Source of the DNA: Blastocladiella emersonii ATCC 22665
Lineage: Eukaryota > Blastocladiomycota > Blastocladiomycetes > Blastocladiales > Blastocladiaceae
Length of the DNA: 64,000 nucleotides
Assembly (NCBI GenBank): GCA_025594325.1
Contig: JANHCV010000012.1
Location: forward strand, 744,001-808,000
Reading direction: 5' to 3'
Positions within the stretch are counted from its first letter, which is position 1. The number at the start of each line of letters is the position of its first letter. Of the stretch, positions 9,453-21,743 are shown piece by piece. The notes below the pieces were generated by a model that saw only the letters and a list, made by a program, of their open reading frames with translations, ran no database searches and was not told the origin of the DNA. A program made the position numbers and the translations under genes.

Positions 9453-12400
9453 CTACTCTTTCGCGCCATACTTGCGCTCCCAACTCGCCCTCGCCCTGGC
9501 GCGTAACTGCGCCGCGGCCTCGTTCCCCGTATCCGCAACCATCCTCGCAAACAACCCGTCCCCCTCCGCCTTCTGCAACAACACATGCGGGTGATCAAAC
9601 TCGACGACATTCCCCGCATCGATCGATAGCACACGATCCACGTCAATCACGGTCGCGATTCGGTGCGCGATAATCAGCACCAGCACGTCCCGCAACCCCT
9701 CTTCTTCCGCGAGCGCGCGCTGGATCAGCTCGTCGGACCGCTGGTCGACCTGGGCCGTCATTTCGTCGAGGCAGAGGACTTTCGCCCCGCCGTTGCCGCC
9801 GGCGATGCGCAACAGCGCGCGCGCGAGACACAGCAGCTGCCGCTCGCCCGCGGAAAACGCGTCGTCGACGCGTGTGTCGAGCCCGCCGGGCATCGCGGCG
9901 ACGGTGTCCCTCAGGTGCGCGCGGTCGAGCGCGCGCCACAGCGCCGCGTCGTCGTGCTCGCCGAACGGGGACAGGTTCAGGCGCACGGTGCCGGAGAAGA
10001 GCGTCGAGTCCTGCGGGATGATGGCGAGGCGGCGGCGCAGCGCGGGGATGCCGAGGGCGGAGGTCGGAATGCCGTCGAGGAGGAAGTCGCCTTCGACCGG
10101 GTACATGGCGAAGAGGGATTGGATGAAGCTCGATTTGCCTGAGCCCGTGCTACGCGGGTGCGAGAAGAGGGTGAGTGCGGGTTCGAGATGCGCGAGAGAG
10201 TAGAGGAACGTACCGCCCAACGATCCCGATGCGCTCGCCCGGCATAAACGTGAGGTTCCACCTGTCGAGGACGACGGGCGCGTCGGCCGCGTACCGGAGC
10301 GACATGTCGCGGACCTCGAGCGCGGAGGACCGCGGCCAGCCGTTGGGCACCACCACCACCTCCTTCTCGGACGCCGTCAGCGAGATGATCTCCTCGCGCG
10401 GCAAGTCGCAGTACTGGAGCATCCGCTCGACGCACACGAACATGTTCTCGCACTCGACGCTCTGGCGGACCATCCACTGGAGCAGGCGGTTGAGCTGGAG
10501 CGCGTACGACAGCGCGAGCCCCGCGAGCGACGGGCTCAGGGTCCCGCCGAGCGCGATCAGGACCGCCGCGCCGCCCGCGACCCCGATGAACGCCGCGAGA
10601 ATCAGGTCGAGCCGCACGGCGAGCCAGCGGGTGCACCCGTACAGGTCGAGCGCGGCGCGGGCGTTGGCGTCGAGCAGCGCCATGAACTTGTCGGCGAACA
10701 GTGGCTGCGCGTGCATGGCGCGGACGACGGGGAGCGCGTCGAGCGAGTCGGACAGGTGCGCGTACACGGGCGACCGCGTCGTCGACTCGAGCCGTTTCAG
10801 GTTGCGGCTCGCGCCGACAAACTTGCGGCGGAGGTACAGGAACAGGACCGCCAAGAACGGCACCACGAGCGCGACCCACGGCAGCACGACGACGATCACG
10901 ACGACGGCGCCGACCACGAGGAACAGGACCTGCGCGAAGTTGAACACGAGGCTCGGCAGCTGCTCGTCGACCTGCGACATGTCTTTTGCGAACCGGTTCA
11001 GGATCCGGCCGACGGGCTGTGTCGCGAACCAGGACATGGGCGCGTCCAGCACCGCGTGCAGCATCCGCACGCTCACGTCCTGCGACGACGACATCAGCAT
11101 CCAGTACGCGAGCAGCGCGCGCGCGAAGCCCAGCGTCACGCCGCCGAGGATCAGGCCGAGGAACCAGGACATGGCCGCGGTGTCGGCGGATTGAGCGGTG
11201 GGGGAACCGCGCACCCACCGCGCCAGGACCCAGTCGGACATGACGCCCGCGACCTGCCCGCCGACCATGAGGAGCGCGAAGAGGAGCAGCAGCGGAGTGC
11301 TCGTCGGCGTGATCAGGAACCGCACGTACGTTGACAGCGTCACCGAGCCTGTCGCCGAGACCTCGGCCTTGCTCTCGGGCTCGGGCGCCGCCGCGACCGC
11401 GGGCTCGCTGTCCTCGACCACGAACTCCTCCGCCTGCTTCTCGCCCGCCACGCGCGCGGGTCCCGTCGCCGCGCCAGCCGCGGTCGTCGCGGTCGTCGAC
11501 TCGGCGTTGTACTGGAGAAGGTACTGCATCCACGGCGAAGCACGCTCACCCGCGCTTGTCGCGGCAGCCATGAGATCGGCCCAGTTCCCCGCCGCAACGA
11601 CCTCGCCGCGGTCGACGACGAGGATCGACTCGCACTCGCGCGCGAACTGGAGCTGGTGCGTGGCGAGGATGCGTGTGGTGCGCGCGAGCCGCGGGGAGGT
11701 GCGCAGCGCGTCAAAGAGTTTGCGGCCGACGGTCGGATCTACACTCAAAGTGTCAGCATGCGATCGTGGGCAGAGGAAAGCGCGAAGCGACGTACCGAGC
11801 GCAGCAAGCGGATCATCCAAAAGCAACGTTGCGGCGCGCGAGTAGACGGCGCGAGCGAGCGCGACGCGCGCCTTCTGCCCGCCCGACAGCTTGAGCGAGC
11901 GGACGCCGACCTGGGTGTCGAGCCCGTGCGGCCACCGCGCAATATCGCGGGCGAGGTCGCACATGTCGACGACCTCGGCGAGCCACGCGGCGTCGAGCGG
12001 GGACCCGAACGTGATGTTCTCGGCGACGGTGCCGTCCAGCAGCCACGCGGACTGCGGCGCGTAGCCGACGCGGCGGCCGGCGAGCGGGGCCGCCGTGGCG
12101 GGGGAAGGGGAGGGCATGGTGCCGAGGAGCGCGTTGAAGAGCGCGGACTTGCCCGCGCCGACGGGTCCGATGACGCACGTCAGCGACCCGGCGGGGAACG
12201 TGTGGTCGGCGACGCGCAGCTCGAAGTTCGTGGAAGGCCACGCGAAGCGCGCGTCGCGCAGGGTGATGGTCGGGCCGACGCCAGCCTCCTTTTCGCTCAC
12301 GTCGTCGCCGACGGGGAGCTCGGGCTCCGCGAGAAACGCGGCGATCCGCTTGCTCGAGACCCAGAACTCGGACGCGGCCTTGATCCCCTTGGGCATGAAC

Positions 12401-13551
12401 GTCGTCAACGACAGGCGCAAAATCGAGTAGAGCGCCGTCGACACGTAGAGCTGCGACGGCGAGACAGGGATCCCCGCGAGGTAGTCGACGCCGTACGTGG
12501 CGAGGCTGATGAGGAGCGGGAACGCAAAGAAGCTCCCCTCGATGGCCGCGTCCATGAACCCGGACCGGCGCAGCGCGTGCATTTCGTGGGAACGCAGCCG
12601 CTCGACCTCGCGCGCGTACGGCGCCTGCCACGCGTTGTACTTGACGACGGCGACGCCCTGCAGCAGGTCCGTCATGAGACGGATGCGCGCGTCGCGCCAG
12701 CGGACGGTGGCGTGGCGGAATTGGCCGAAGAGCGAACCGAACCACGCTTGCTGGTAGATCATGGCGAAGATGACGAGGACGCCGAAGAGCGACGGCCACC
12801 CGAGCGCGCGGTACAGGAGGACGGTGCACGCGAGCGTCTCGAGCGGGCCGATCCACAGGTAGTGGCCGTGGATGCACAGCGGCTCGATGGGCGCGAGGTC
12901 GTTGGACACGAGGTTGACGACGAGCCCCGCGGACGCCGGCTGCGCCATGACCACGGCCTTGCGGTACAGCATCGCCGACAGGGCCGTGCGCGCCTGCAGC
13001 GACGTGGTGGTCGCGAGAAACCCGAAGTGGTGGCGCAGGAACGCGTGCAGCGCGGTCACGGCGGCGAGCAGCGCGACCCACACGAACCCGAGCGCGGGCG
13101 ACGTACTGCCAGACTGGAAGTAGTCGACGACGAGCCCCAGAAACACGGCCTCGGCGAGCTTGACGCCGATCTCGACGAACCCGAGCGCGCCGATCACGGC
13201 GACCGGGTACGCGAAGACGTGCAGGCACACGCGCCACAGCCGCGGCGCGCGCGCGAGGACCGAGGCGTGCGCGACCTCGGCGGCCCACGCGGCGTCGAAC
13301 CGCGCGAGCAGCGGGTCCGCGGTAAAGGACGAGGGCAGAGGGTGCAGGTCGGCCTCCCCAAAGTCCTCGTTGGCGGCGATGAACCGGTTGCCCCACGTGA
13401 ACAGCAGGCGCGAGTAGGACCACCACGGCGAGTTGCTCAGCGGGCTGGTGGAGGGAGGGGGAGCGGGGACAAGCGGGTCAAGGGCGTCGGCGCCGAGCGT
13501 CGACAGCGGGACGGCGGACTGCTTGACGAGGGATTCATTGGATGCATTCAT
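9453..13551 (-). CDS. ABCC (MRP-type) ABC transporter
   Basis: Three exons, 13551-11796, 11738-10214 and 10149-9453, give 1325 residues. Intron 1 (57 bases, GTACGTCG...GTGTAG) restores DDPLAALDPTVG in the first nucleotide-binding domain; intron 2 (64 bases) restores the second Walker A GRTGSGKSS. Order: membrane domain 1, NBD1 (Walker A GPVGAGKSA at 462-470, signature LSGGQKARVALARA near 555, Walker B LLLDDPLAAL), linker, membrane domain 2, NBD2 (signature FSAGERQLLCLARA, Walker B VLCLDEMTAQVD, H-loop IIAHRIATV). NBD1 has Asp where a catalytic Glu is usual, giving the asymmetric ATPase typical of ABCC. The TMD0 region is absent. The likely role is export or vacuolar uptake of conjugates or drugs. 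Intron 1 is a multiple of three without a stop, so its retention would add 19 residues to NBD1. Confidence 0.93.
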
Positions 13552-13659
13552 GGCCGCGGTGTGCGGCGGCGTCTATGATCAAGTTGCATGGAGCAGCGGG
13601 AGAGAGAGCGCCGGGATCAGCTGGAGGATCAGGGACGAGGGGGGAGGAGAGCGGGCCCA

Positions 13660-13667
13660 CTTTTAAG
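13660..13667 (-). promoter_or_regulatory. TATA-like element of the ABC transporter gene
   Basis: Reads CTTAAAAG on the minus strand, about 110 bases upstream of the ATG at 13551, flanked by very GC-rich sequence. Confidence 0.4.
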
Positions 13668-14052
13668 CCGCCTCTCCATGCGCCTCTCCTCTCCCCGCTG
13701 CTGCGCCAGCCGCGGCTTGCAACTGACTCGACCGTGACTCGATGCCGTCGGCGGATGAAACGATGGCGCGGGTGCGTCACAAACCGCTCGGGGATTTTTT
13801 TTTGTTCACTGCCCATCTATTCCACGTTTTTGAATCTCAACAAAACCACACAGACACCAAACGAGAGAGAAACCTAGGGGGGAGCTCATTACAGCACTTT
13901 TGGAAAAGACCTCAAGGGCTGGGCGCACAAGAGCGAGTTGAGGGCGGCTGCGCGGAGGGTCCGAGCGCGCACCGCTCGCCGACAATGAGCTAGGAAACCT
14001 CGGACGAGGTCCCCTTGCTCAGAGGGCCGGGGCGCGTGGCGTGCACGGATTC
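13668..14052. other. Intergenic, no gene seen
   Basis: Upstream of the ABC transporter and downstream of the gene at 14-15.5 kb. It contains a T10 run near 13795-13804 and an A/C-rich stretch to about 13880, but nothing coding-like. Confidence 0.45.
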
Positions 14053-15522
14053 CTACACCGACTGAGATGGCGCGCCCAGCTCACCTTCCGCTGGGCCCTT
14101 GGCGGTGCGCCAACCGCCGAGACGCAGGCCGTCGGCGTCGACCTTGGCCCACGCGCCGTGTACATGATCGAAATGGCGCGCCTCGGGGTCGTCAGCGTCG
14201 CAGGGGATCCTGTCCGGGTGGACGAGTAGCGGGCGGACGACACGAAGCGCGGGGTACGAGGCGAGGCTGCCGCCACCATGGCGCCGTGCGACTGCTGCGT
14301 CGGCCAGAACCAACGCGCGTCGGCGGGCGCCGTTGCGGCAGCACTCGTCATCAGGGTCGAGGAGCGGTGCGAGGCAGCACGGCGCGTAGCCTGTTGCTGC
14401 ACGGTGCGCTCGCGTCAATGGAGGGCGGCGCGGCTCGCCGCTCGCGCCGGGCGGCGGCAGGGCTGCGCCTTAGGTCACTGGCGCGGCCTCAGCGATCGCG
14501 CTGCAGCGCGGGAGCCACAGGTGCTCCCGAACTGCGCTCGAGGCGATGGCCGCCGCCAATCTCGGCTTCGGCGACCGCCGCGAGGGCGCTGCTGATGCGG
14601 GGAGCGGCGTTGTCGAGCGCCGCGGGGACGAGCGCGTGCGAAGCGGGACACGCGAGCGCGTGCGCCTGCGTGTTGGTGACCTCCACACCAGTTTTGGTTT
14701 GAGCGCGGTCTGGAACTCTATAACCTTCAAAACGAGCTCGGGACTGAGCGGACCAACGCATTCGGCAAACTCGATGAGAGCAGGAGCAATTGCACGTAAA
14801 CAATCGAGTTTCCATTGGCCGGGCACACTAGTATGCAAGAGGTCGAGCGGATCGCTACCAGCTTGCATCGAGTCGAGCGGGGCATCGAGGTTCCCGACCA
14901 GCGAGCGGAGCCCGTCCAAAAATCCGTCTGCGCCGACCCACTCTGTCCGTGGCTCGATTACAGTTGTGGTAGCATCGTTCCCCACGAATCGCTGAGTCGC
15001 GACTCCAACTAGATCGTGGACGGCCCCAGCCGCCGGATGCCCCGCACAGAACACACGATAGCCGATCGCATTATGAAAAAATCCGCGGTGCAGGCTGACG
15101 AGCGTAAGTGCTGCATGCGAGCCGTGGATTGAGGGAAGGATGATGAGCTCGTGCGAGTCAAGAAGGCGGTCGCTGAGCCAGTGCGAGAGGGTCTGGACCG
15201 GCTCGAAACCAATGCGTGCGTCCAAAAAGTTGACGGGTGCCAAGAGGATGCGCGCTCGCTCGAACGCGGGAAGCGGGCCGACCGCGGCGTGTACGAGCAA
15301 GTCGGCGAGGGCCGGCTCGAGGATGCAGGATGCAGGGACCAGAAACGCATCAAGTGCAGACCGTAGAACCGGCGATCCAGTCAACGCCGACCGTGCAAGG
15401 ACCGGATCTGGCGAGGCGGCATGGTGGGCGGCGAGCAGGCCGAGCACCTCGCAGGCAAGGTTTACACAATCGCAAGAGACATGATCCGGCGCTTTCATGG
15501 GATGCATTGCATGAAGTTGCAT
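14053..15522 (-). CDS. Hypothetical protein, broken or unresolved gene model
   Basis: A minus-strand frame from the ATG at 15522 is coding-like for about 270 residues (for example ERARILLAPVNFLDARIGFE and LDSHELIILPSIHGSHAAL). Around 14715, after QTALKPKL, the coding character moves to another frame (TNTQAHALACPASHALVPAA) until about 14489. After a gap, a third frame (14053 to about 14390: LVHPDRIPCDADDPEARHF, ending APSQSV) also looks coding. A CAG acceptor at 14391 and a GTGACC donor near 14480 could join the last two, but the joins I tried do not keep frame. So either there is a one-base lesion in the A-rich CCAAAACTGG region plus an intron, or the gene is decayed. The middle faintly recalls an Ulp1-like peptidase core, without a clear catalytic triad. 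No family can be named. Confidence 0.4.
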
Positions 15523-15725
15523 ACGCGGCGGGGACGCCGTGGGTTCGTGAGCGAAAACGCGTGGGAGTCCGCGTCGACAAGCCGCACGTGCGCGTGAAGC
15601 ATCGCGTGTCGCGTGCGTTGGCCGGTCGGTGAGTGACTCTGAGATTCCGCTCGCCCTCCCCGCCCGCCTTCGCCCTTGACTCCCTCTCTCTCAAGCTCAC
15701 ACCAATAATTTCTTCCACGAAGCTC

Positions 15726-17576
15726 ATGGAAACCATGCCCGTCACGCTAAACGCCCCCGAGCTCATCGAGCGCGTGCTGTGCCACGCGGCGCGCTCCATC
15801 GACCCCGACGACATCAACGGCTTCCTGCGGCTCGGCCGCGTCCTGCCCATGAGCCGGATCCCGTGCGTCCACCGCATCATCATGCAGCGCTTCGACGGCC
15901 AGTCGTTTGAGCGCGCCATGAGCGCCGGCCACACCGGCCTGCTCAACAAGTGGCGCGACTCGGGCCTCCCGCTGCCCTTCAACACCGACGTGCTGCGCCG
16001 CGCCGACCTCCGCGCCCTCGAGTGGGTCCGCGACGAGGGCATCGATGTGAACCGCTTCCTCGTCGGCCAGCACTGGTGCGACCGCGTCCGCGCCGCGCTC
16101 GGGATCGGCCAGCGCTACTTTTGCGACTACCGCGAGAAGTGGATTGTGCGTATCTCTTTTGCTCAGTCGTTTCGTGCCCGAACCGACAACTGACTCTCAT
16201 TCTCGTCACGCGTAGGAATCGGAGGAGCGCTACGTGCCCGACGCCGCCGTCTTCGCCGCGGTCGACGTCGTTGCCGCCGGCACGCAGACGGAGCTCGCCA
16301 TCGAGCACCAGCCCATCACCGACGAGGGCATCAAGGCGCTCAACGCGGCCATGGCGAGCCCGATGCAGGCGCTCACCTCGCTCAGCCTGTGCGGCTCGAC
16401 CATCAACTGCATGCGCCTGCTCCAGCTCAAGTTCCCTGCCACGCTCAAGTCGCTCAACCTCGCCCACTCGTGGGTCCCCGCCACCTCGCACAAGCGCTTC
16501 TTCGAGTACTTCCACTGGCCCGAGCAGCTCGAGCACATCGACCTGACCAACAACCGGATCTACTCGCTCTGGGCCACGTGGCTGTTCGAGGACCCGCCTG
16601 CCCGCCGGGCCTCAAGTCGCTCAACCTCGACACCATGTTCCTCGGCGACGAGGCCGCCCTCGAGATCGTCAAGAACCTGCCGCCCACCGTCACCAAGCTC
16701 AACCTCGCCTGGAACAAGATCACGGGCACCGGGCTCGCCGCCATCTGCCCGCACCTGCCGCCCGCGCTCGAGTCGCTGACTATGGACCTCAACCAGCTGG
16801 GCGCCGCCGGGTCGCGCACCAAGCTCAAGTGGTCGTTCCCCGCGACCGTCACCGAGCTGCGGTTCGAGGAGTGCAACCTGCAGACCAACGGGTCGCGCGG
16901 CCTGACCGACGCGATGCCGCCGAACCTGCACACGCTGTGGCTCGCCAACGCGGGCATCTCGCAGGGCGGCGCCAAGATCCTCCTACCCGCGCTCCCGGCC
17001 TCGCTGCGCGTCCTCAACTTCTCCGAGAACCCCGAGTGCAGCGCGCCCATCACCAAGAACCTCCTCGCCCGCAGCCTGCCCGCGCAACTCGAGCGCCTGA
17101 CGCTCAAGTGCATGGGCCTCCACGACACGTTCCCGGCGTACCTGTTCCAGCGCCTGCCGCGCACCCTCAAGCACCTGGACGTGAGCCAGAGCAGCATCTG
17201 CACCCCGGGCCTCGTCGCGCTCTCGCACTGGATTCCGCCCACCCTCGAGTACCTGAACCTCACGTACGCCGCCGTCAAGAACTCCGGCCTGCGCGTCCTG
17301 TTCCCGAAGCTGCCCGCCACGCTCCGCGAGCTCGATCTGTCCGACAACTTCCGCGTCAAGGACGAGACGCTCCTCATGCTCGCCGAGAACATGCCGCCTG
17401 CCCTCGAGAAACTCGTGCTCCGCGCCACGCACGTGACTGATGTCGGGGTCCAGGCCGTTCGAAATGCCGCGCCCGCGTCGCTCGCCGAGATTGTGCTGCC
17501 GGTCGACGGCGACGTCGAGAAGTACGCCGAAGCAGTCCAGATGATTGCCAGCGGGCAGATGTTTGACAACGACTAA
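15726..17576 (+). CDS. Leucine-rich repeat protein with an apparent frameshift
   Basis: Exon 1 is 15726-16145 and exon 2 starts at 16216; the 70-base intron (GTGCGT...CTGACT...GTAG) joins REKWI to ESEERY in phase 0. Exon 1 encodes a helical N-terminal domain. Exon 2 encodes about 12 leucine-rich repeats of the ribonuclease-inhibitor type, spaced 24-28 residues, each with LPxTLxxLxLxxN-like cores (SLNLAHSW, LNLAWNKITGTGLAAI, LDLSDNF). At about 16600, in GAGGACCCGCCTGCCCGCC, the repeats jump by one base into another frame without splice sites; repeats continue normally to the stop at 17576. This is a sequence error or a recent null mutation. LRR scaffolds bind proteins; the partner is unknown. 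An F-box role was considered, but no F-box is visible in exon 1. Confidence 0.75.
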
Positions 17577-17837
17577 GCGGCGGTGTGGGTTGGCGGGGGT
17601 GGGTCGGGGTTGCGAGGCCCCAGAGTTTATATCTTAGGAGTGATATAGGATTTTTGATTAGCGATAGAGCTCGATTGACAACATTACTTGTGCGGCTTGT
17701 CTCGAGCAAAACGGAACGGCGGCGAAAACGACGCCTCGCGCCACACACGTGATTTAAGCAACGCGTTCGACTGAGCGTGATCATGCTCCCAAAGTTCGGC
17801 AGTGTGCAAAGTCATTGTATTCCATCACAACTAACCT

Positions 17838-20800
17838 TCAGATCCCCTTCTCCAAGAACGCTTTGAGCTTCGGCCCGAGCGAATCCAGCCCGCTGCCGCT
17901 CACCGGGAACGCAGGCACGATCAACACGCGCTTGAGGTTTGGGCGCAGGCTCGCGTACAGTTCGGCGTCGAACCGCGAATCGGTCTCGGGCACCGGTTCC
18001 GGTAGAGCCGGGAAAGCGACCGAGGTTAAGTACATGACAGCCTCGTTCGCGAACTCGTGCACCGACATGCGTTTAGCAATTGCGCGGGCGCCCTTGTCAA
18101 TGATGGCGCTCTGCAGCCCTTCAAACCCGGGTTTGGTCATCGTGCACTCGAGCGCGGGCGTTGGGATCGCCCCAGGACCAGCCGATGGAAGGAAGACAGC
18201 GCGATCGAAGAGGATGAAAGCAACGATGTCGCCGCTCGCGAGGCGGAACGACACGGCCCGTTCCCCATTCACAAGCGCCTCGAAGACTTGCTGGACAATC
18301 TCGACGACGCCTGCAGCCTCCCGGTTGACAGGTAAGCCAAACAAGCCGAGACTCAGCGTACCGAGCGCGTTGGTCGCCGGACTCCCAGGTCCAGCGCGCA
18401 GCGAACGCAGGGCGTGAACAAAGTCCGTTGCCGCACAGCTCGTCGCGCGAATCGCGTGCTGCATGGCGCGGCTCGTGAGCGAGGCAGGGAGCCGTCGGCC
18501 GGCCCAGACAATTGGCGGGTGATACGGGTTGGCGACAACGTGCATCATGCGTTTGAGAGTCAAAGTGACGTGCCGATTTTTGGCGGCGACCTGGACATCG
18601 TCTATGCGCACAGAAGCGGTAAAGCGCATAAATTGGATCACTTGGTCGATCCTGAGGATCGCTGTCCCAGCGTTCGGATCGGGCATGTAGGTTTGCTGCA
18701 GCGGAGCCTTGCTCGGCGCTTGAAAACGGATATTGGACGAGTCTGCGGGAACGCCGGGAGGGATGCTCAGGATGGCTTGGATTTTGTCCGCCGCCTCGGC
18801 AACATAGAGCAAGGGAAGCAGCCAGTTTCGCGGGTTGTGGATGGAATCATCGGGAACAACGGGTCGCGACTGGCGCAGTGCGTTGTTCGACGTGGCCGCC
18901 TGGGGGAGCGGTTTGCGAGCAATCGTGATAGAAGAGACGGGGACCAGCTTGCCGCCAACAAGCGTGCGTGAAGCCGTGGAAAGATTAGTTGGTGAGAGAT
19001 GCTCGCGGTAGACACCAAGCTTTGTTCCAGGAGACATGAGACGATCAAACGCCGAAGAAGAGATGCACGTCGACACGCGCAGCTTTGGCGGGCTCCCATA
19101 GATCGGCTCGACGTGAAGGCTCTCCAGTCGCCAGACTTTGCCTGGCTGGATCACTTCCAACACGAGGTAGCTCCGTTGCATGTAAGCTTGAGCACTATCG
19201 TCGGCGGCGACCACAATCTTGAGACAGCAGGTCTCCTTTGGTGCTTCTAAGCTGGAGCTCAGCCCGCAGAGCTCCGATGCACTGCGAACCTCAAGCGCCG
19301 GAGCTTTTTCGACTGCGCATTGAGAAAGGATGCTGTCGACGCCACGTGAAAGCATCATGAGGAACAGGGCAAAGTTTTTGCTGGGTTTGAGAGAAGCTAC
19401 CGGGATTGCAATGCGACCCGAGTCGGCTGTAATTCGGACAAGTTTTGGGAGAGAGACGCTTGTGGAGCGCTCGAAGACTATGCAGAAGGTGTGAGCATTC
19501 TAAATCTTCAGCCTGAAGCCAGTATAGCCGTACCAGTGCACTGCTGCTGCTTCTGCTTGGAGATCTTTCGAGTGCATTCGGACAAAGCGTCAAAGAGAAA
19601 CCTCGACTTCTCAAGTGAAGTTGGAGCGCTAGGCTGCGGAAGCTTGACGAAACTCAAGTAGCGCACCTTGCGCATCTCCAACTGCACGAGACTCCAGGCA
19701 GCGTGCCGGTACAACGTTGCCCGACCTTCAGGGTCCGGTTTCTCCCCAAGCGCGACACCAAAGAACGCCAGGAAGGATTCGTACGGGAGGCCGGTCAAGC
19801 GGCGAAGGTACGAGCCGTGATCGAGTGCAATGTCGGCCCCGGACGCAGTCGAGTACGAAAGCAAAGTTGCTCGCTCCGGGTGCTCGTCGTGGTGGCGAAG
19901 CAAGGACGAGCCGTGGATGAGAAGGCTGAGCAGTCCGCAAGAGTCCGCGAGATTGCTCGTATCAACGACATCAAAGCGCATCGTGAGGTTTGCAGCAAGT
20001 TGCTCCATGACCGCAACAGCGTGGCCGTGTACGAACGAGAAGCGGACGCGCGGCTTGGTCCCGCAGAAAGCACGAGAAAGCGTCTTGACCCAGTCGCCGA
20101 CCTCGGCGAGCATTGCCGATTCGGGAAGCCCGCGGCCGAGGAACAAGTCGAACGCGTCGGATGGCAGCGTGTTCGAATCGACGGCGTAATATGGCGTACC
20201 TTCAATCGCAATGAGGAGAAAGGTCGGATTGACAACAACCGAGGATGTTTTTGTGAACGCGCTCGACTCGGCAAGGCGTTCGAGGTTGCACGCCGTGCGC
20301 GCCGATTCAGTACCTCCAAGAACGCCGCGGTATTGGGCATGCGTGTGGTTCATAAAGACCGCCGCCGGATGCGAAAAAGCCTGGCTGGAAGTCGGATCCG
20401 CCGCTGAAACCACATGGTGGTACCGAGTCCTCTTGTCCAGGAGCACATCAACGGACCAGTCAATCTCGAGCCATGACTGCCAGCAGCGACGGAGCTCGCG
20501 CTGTGTCGCCGGGTCAGCAACGCAAAGCGAGGAGCCGGCCGGAACCTTGACCCAGTCCTTTGCGATGCACGCGCGAAGCTGGACGTTCCAAAAGTCTCGA
20601 GCGGTGTGGTCGAGAACGTGCGAGTACCAGAGCTGACCAACATGGCGAGCGAGCGTGGCCGTGTCGAGCTGGTCCTCGGTAGTGTGCGCGATCGCGTTGA
20701 GAATGAGCATGTTTCGAGCGAGAACTTCGGGCTGCCAGTCATTGAGAGTGAAGTCAAGAATCGCCGTCGTACCTCTGGCTGAAGCCTCGCAAACGGTACG

Positions 20801-21067
20801 GGCGACCTCGGCCAGATCGCCGCAGCCGCACACGAGTGCTTTCAGCTCGGACCGCGCTGATGAGCCGTGCGAAAAAAACAAGTCGCGCGGAGGCAGGTGC
20901 CGGAACGGCCGAAAGGTGGCGACACGGTTCCCGCGGTATTGCGTCCGGCACGTCAGGAGCGTCGGGATCGGCGCGCCCGTGCCCGCTTCCGGTACGTCGA
21001 GCATAACAGCAGAGTCTGAACTATTACCGCTCGTTGCGGGCAGTTTCATGGTTTCAGTTGCATTCAT
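17838..21067 (-). CDS. DUF4470 family protein, 1057 residues
   Basis: Exons 21067-19534 and 19477-17838 are joined across a 56-base intron (GTACGG...GCATAG). The phase-1 join turns TG|GTACGG into V-F-E-R-S-T-S and keeps the second frame open to the end. The N-terminal part (about residues 50-150) matches the DUF4470 pattern of fungal MYND-associated proteins and DNAAF3: FRPFRHLPPRDLFFSHG, a GCGDLAEVARTVC turn resembling a methyltransferase glycine loop, then DFTLNDWQPEVLARNMLILN. No MYND finger is present. The C-terminal half is a conserved region of unknown role ending in SGSGLDSLGPKLKAFLEKGI, which also occurs in a truncated relic just upstream (21244-21640). The start is the ATG giving MNATETMKLP; the earlier frame extension has no ATG. 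Codon use is intermediate. Confidence 0.8.
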
Positions 21068-21160
21068 TGGCGACGGATTGAGCGAGAGAAGCCAAGAGAC
21101 TGCATGACACGACGACGCGCGAAGCACCACGCGTGAGAACGGGCATCACGGGATTGACGC

Positions 21161-21180
21161 GTGGCGCCACTCACGTGATA
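21161..21180. promoter_or_regulatory. CACGTG/GGCGCC box upstream of the DUF4470 gene
   Basis: Reads GTGGCGCCACTCACGTGATA, 94-113 bases upstream of the ATG at 21067, combining a palindromic GTGGCGCCAC with an E-box-like CACGTG. Related boxes occur near many accessory genes of this window (see findings). The function as a regulatory site is inferred from recurrence and position only. Confidence 0.4.
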
Positions 21181-21243
21181 TCGCGTCGCGTCTCAAATGA
21201 GGGGTAGCTCGCGCTGTTTCTTTAAAGCCGCGCCAGAAGATAA

Positions 21244-21640
21244 AAAAAAATGTGCAAACATTTATCGAGTTCGGGTACAACGACGCGTCAGATCCCCTTG
21301 TCCAGGAACGCCTTGAGCGTCGGCCCGAGCGAGTCCATGCCGCTGCCGTTCACCGCAGGCCCGGGAACAACAAGTACGCGCTTGAGGTCCACTCGTAAGC
21401 TCAGGATAAGCCGGGTGACCTCGATTAGGCCGACGGCCTTTTGCTTCACTGGAGAGCCGTGGGGCTTGATGTCAAGGATGCTCAACGTAGTGTTTCCGCG
21501 GCGACTCGCCACTGCGCACGGCGGATGAAGGACGTTAGCGAGATCAGCGGCCAATCAACTCGCCGCACGGATCGCGTGCTGCATCGCGCGGCCGCTCAGC
21601 GAGACGGGGAAGCGACGGCCGACTGGGAGCGCACTAGGCG
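21244..21640 (-). pseudogene. Relic of a DUF4470-gene C-terminus
   Basis: The minus-strand frame 21554-21288 ends in LKRVLVVPGPAVNGSGMDSLGPTL... AFLDKGI, clearly matching the end of the neighbouring DUF4470 protein. Further upstream (about 21555-21640) the DNA matches the region of that gene around 18420-18500 (ATCGCGTGCTGCAT, then the CGGCCG area). About 260 codons that lie between these parts in the intact gene are missing, and no 5' part is present. It is a tandem duplicate reduced by deletion. Any expressed product is unlikely. Confidence 0.7.
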
Positions 21641-21666
21641 GCATCCAGCTGAGGGCGGCTCCGCCC

Positions 21667-21743
21667 GCGCGACCCTTTGCGCAAACCTGGCCGACGCGAG
21701 GGATTGCGCAACCTCAGGGCCAGGTTTTCGCGAAGGGTCGCGC
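21667..21743. repeat. 26-base inverted repeat (hairpin)
   Basis: Arms 21667-21692 and 21718-21743 are reverse complements with 24 of 26 matches, separated by 25 bases. The arm contains GCGCGACCC and AAACCTGGCC. It lies in otherwise empty DNA beside the DUF4470 relic. It could be a transcript hairpin, a terminator-like structure or the end of a small non-autonomous element. Confidence 0.6.

Noticed and set aside
11656-13578. 640-codon plus-strand ORF opposite the ABC transporter
   Set aside because: Shadow ORF; the transporter motifs on the minus strand are unambiguous.
14470-15522. Ulp1-type SUMO protease call for the hypothetical gene
   Set aside because: LIILPSIHGSHAALTLVSL faintly resembles the region around the catalytic His of this family, but no matching Asp, Gln and Cys order could be found, and the gene is broken or mis-framed.
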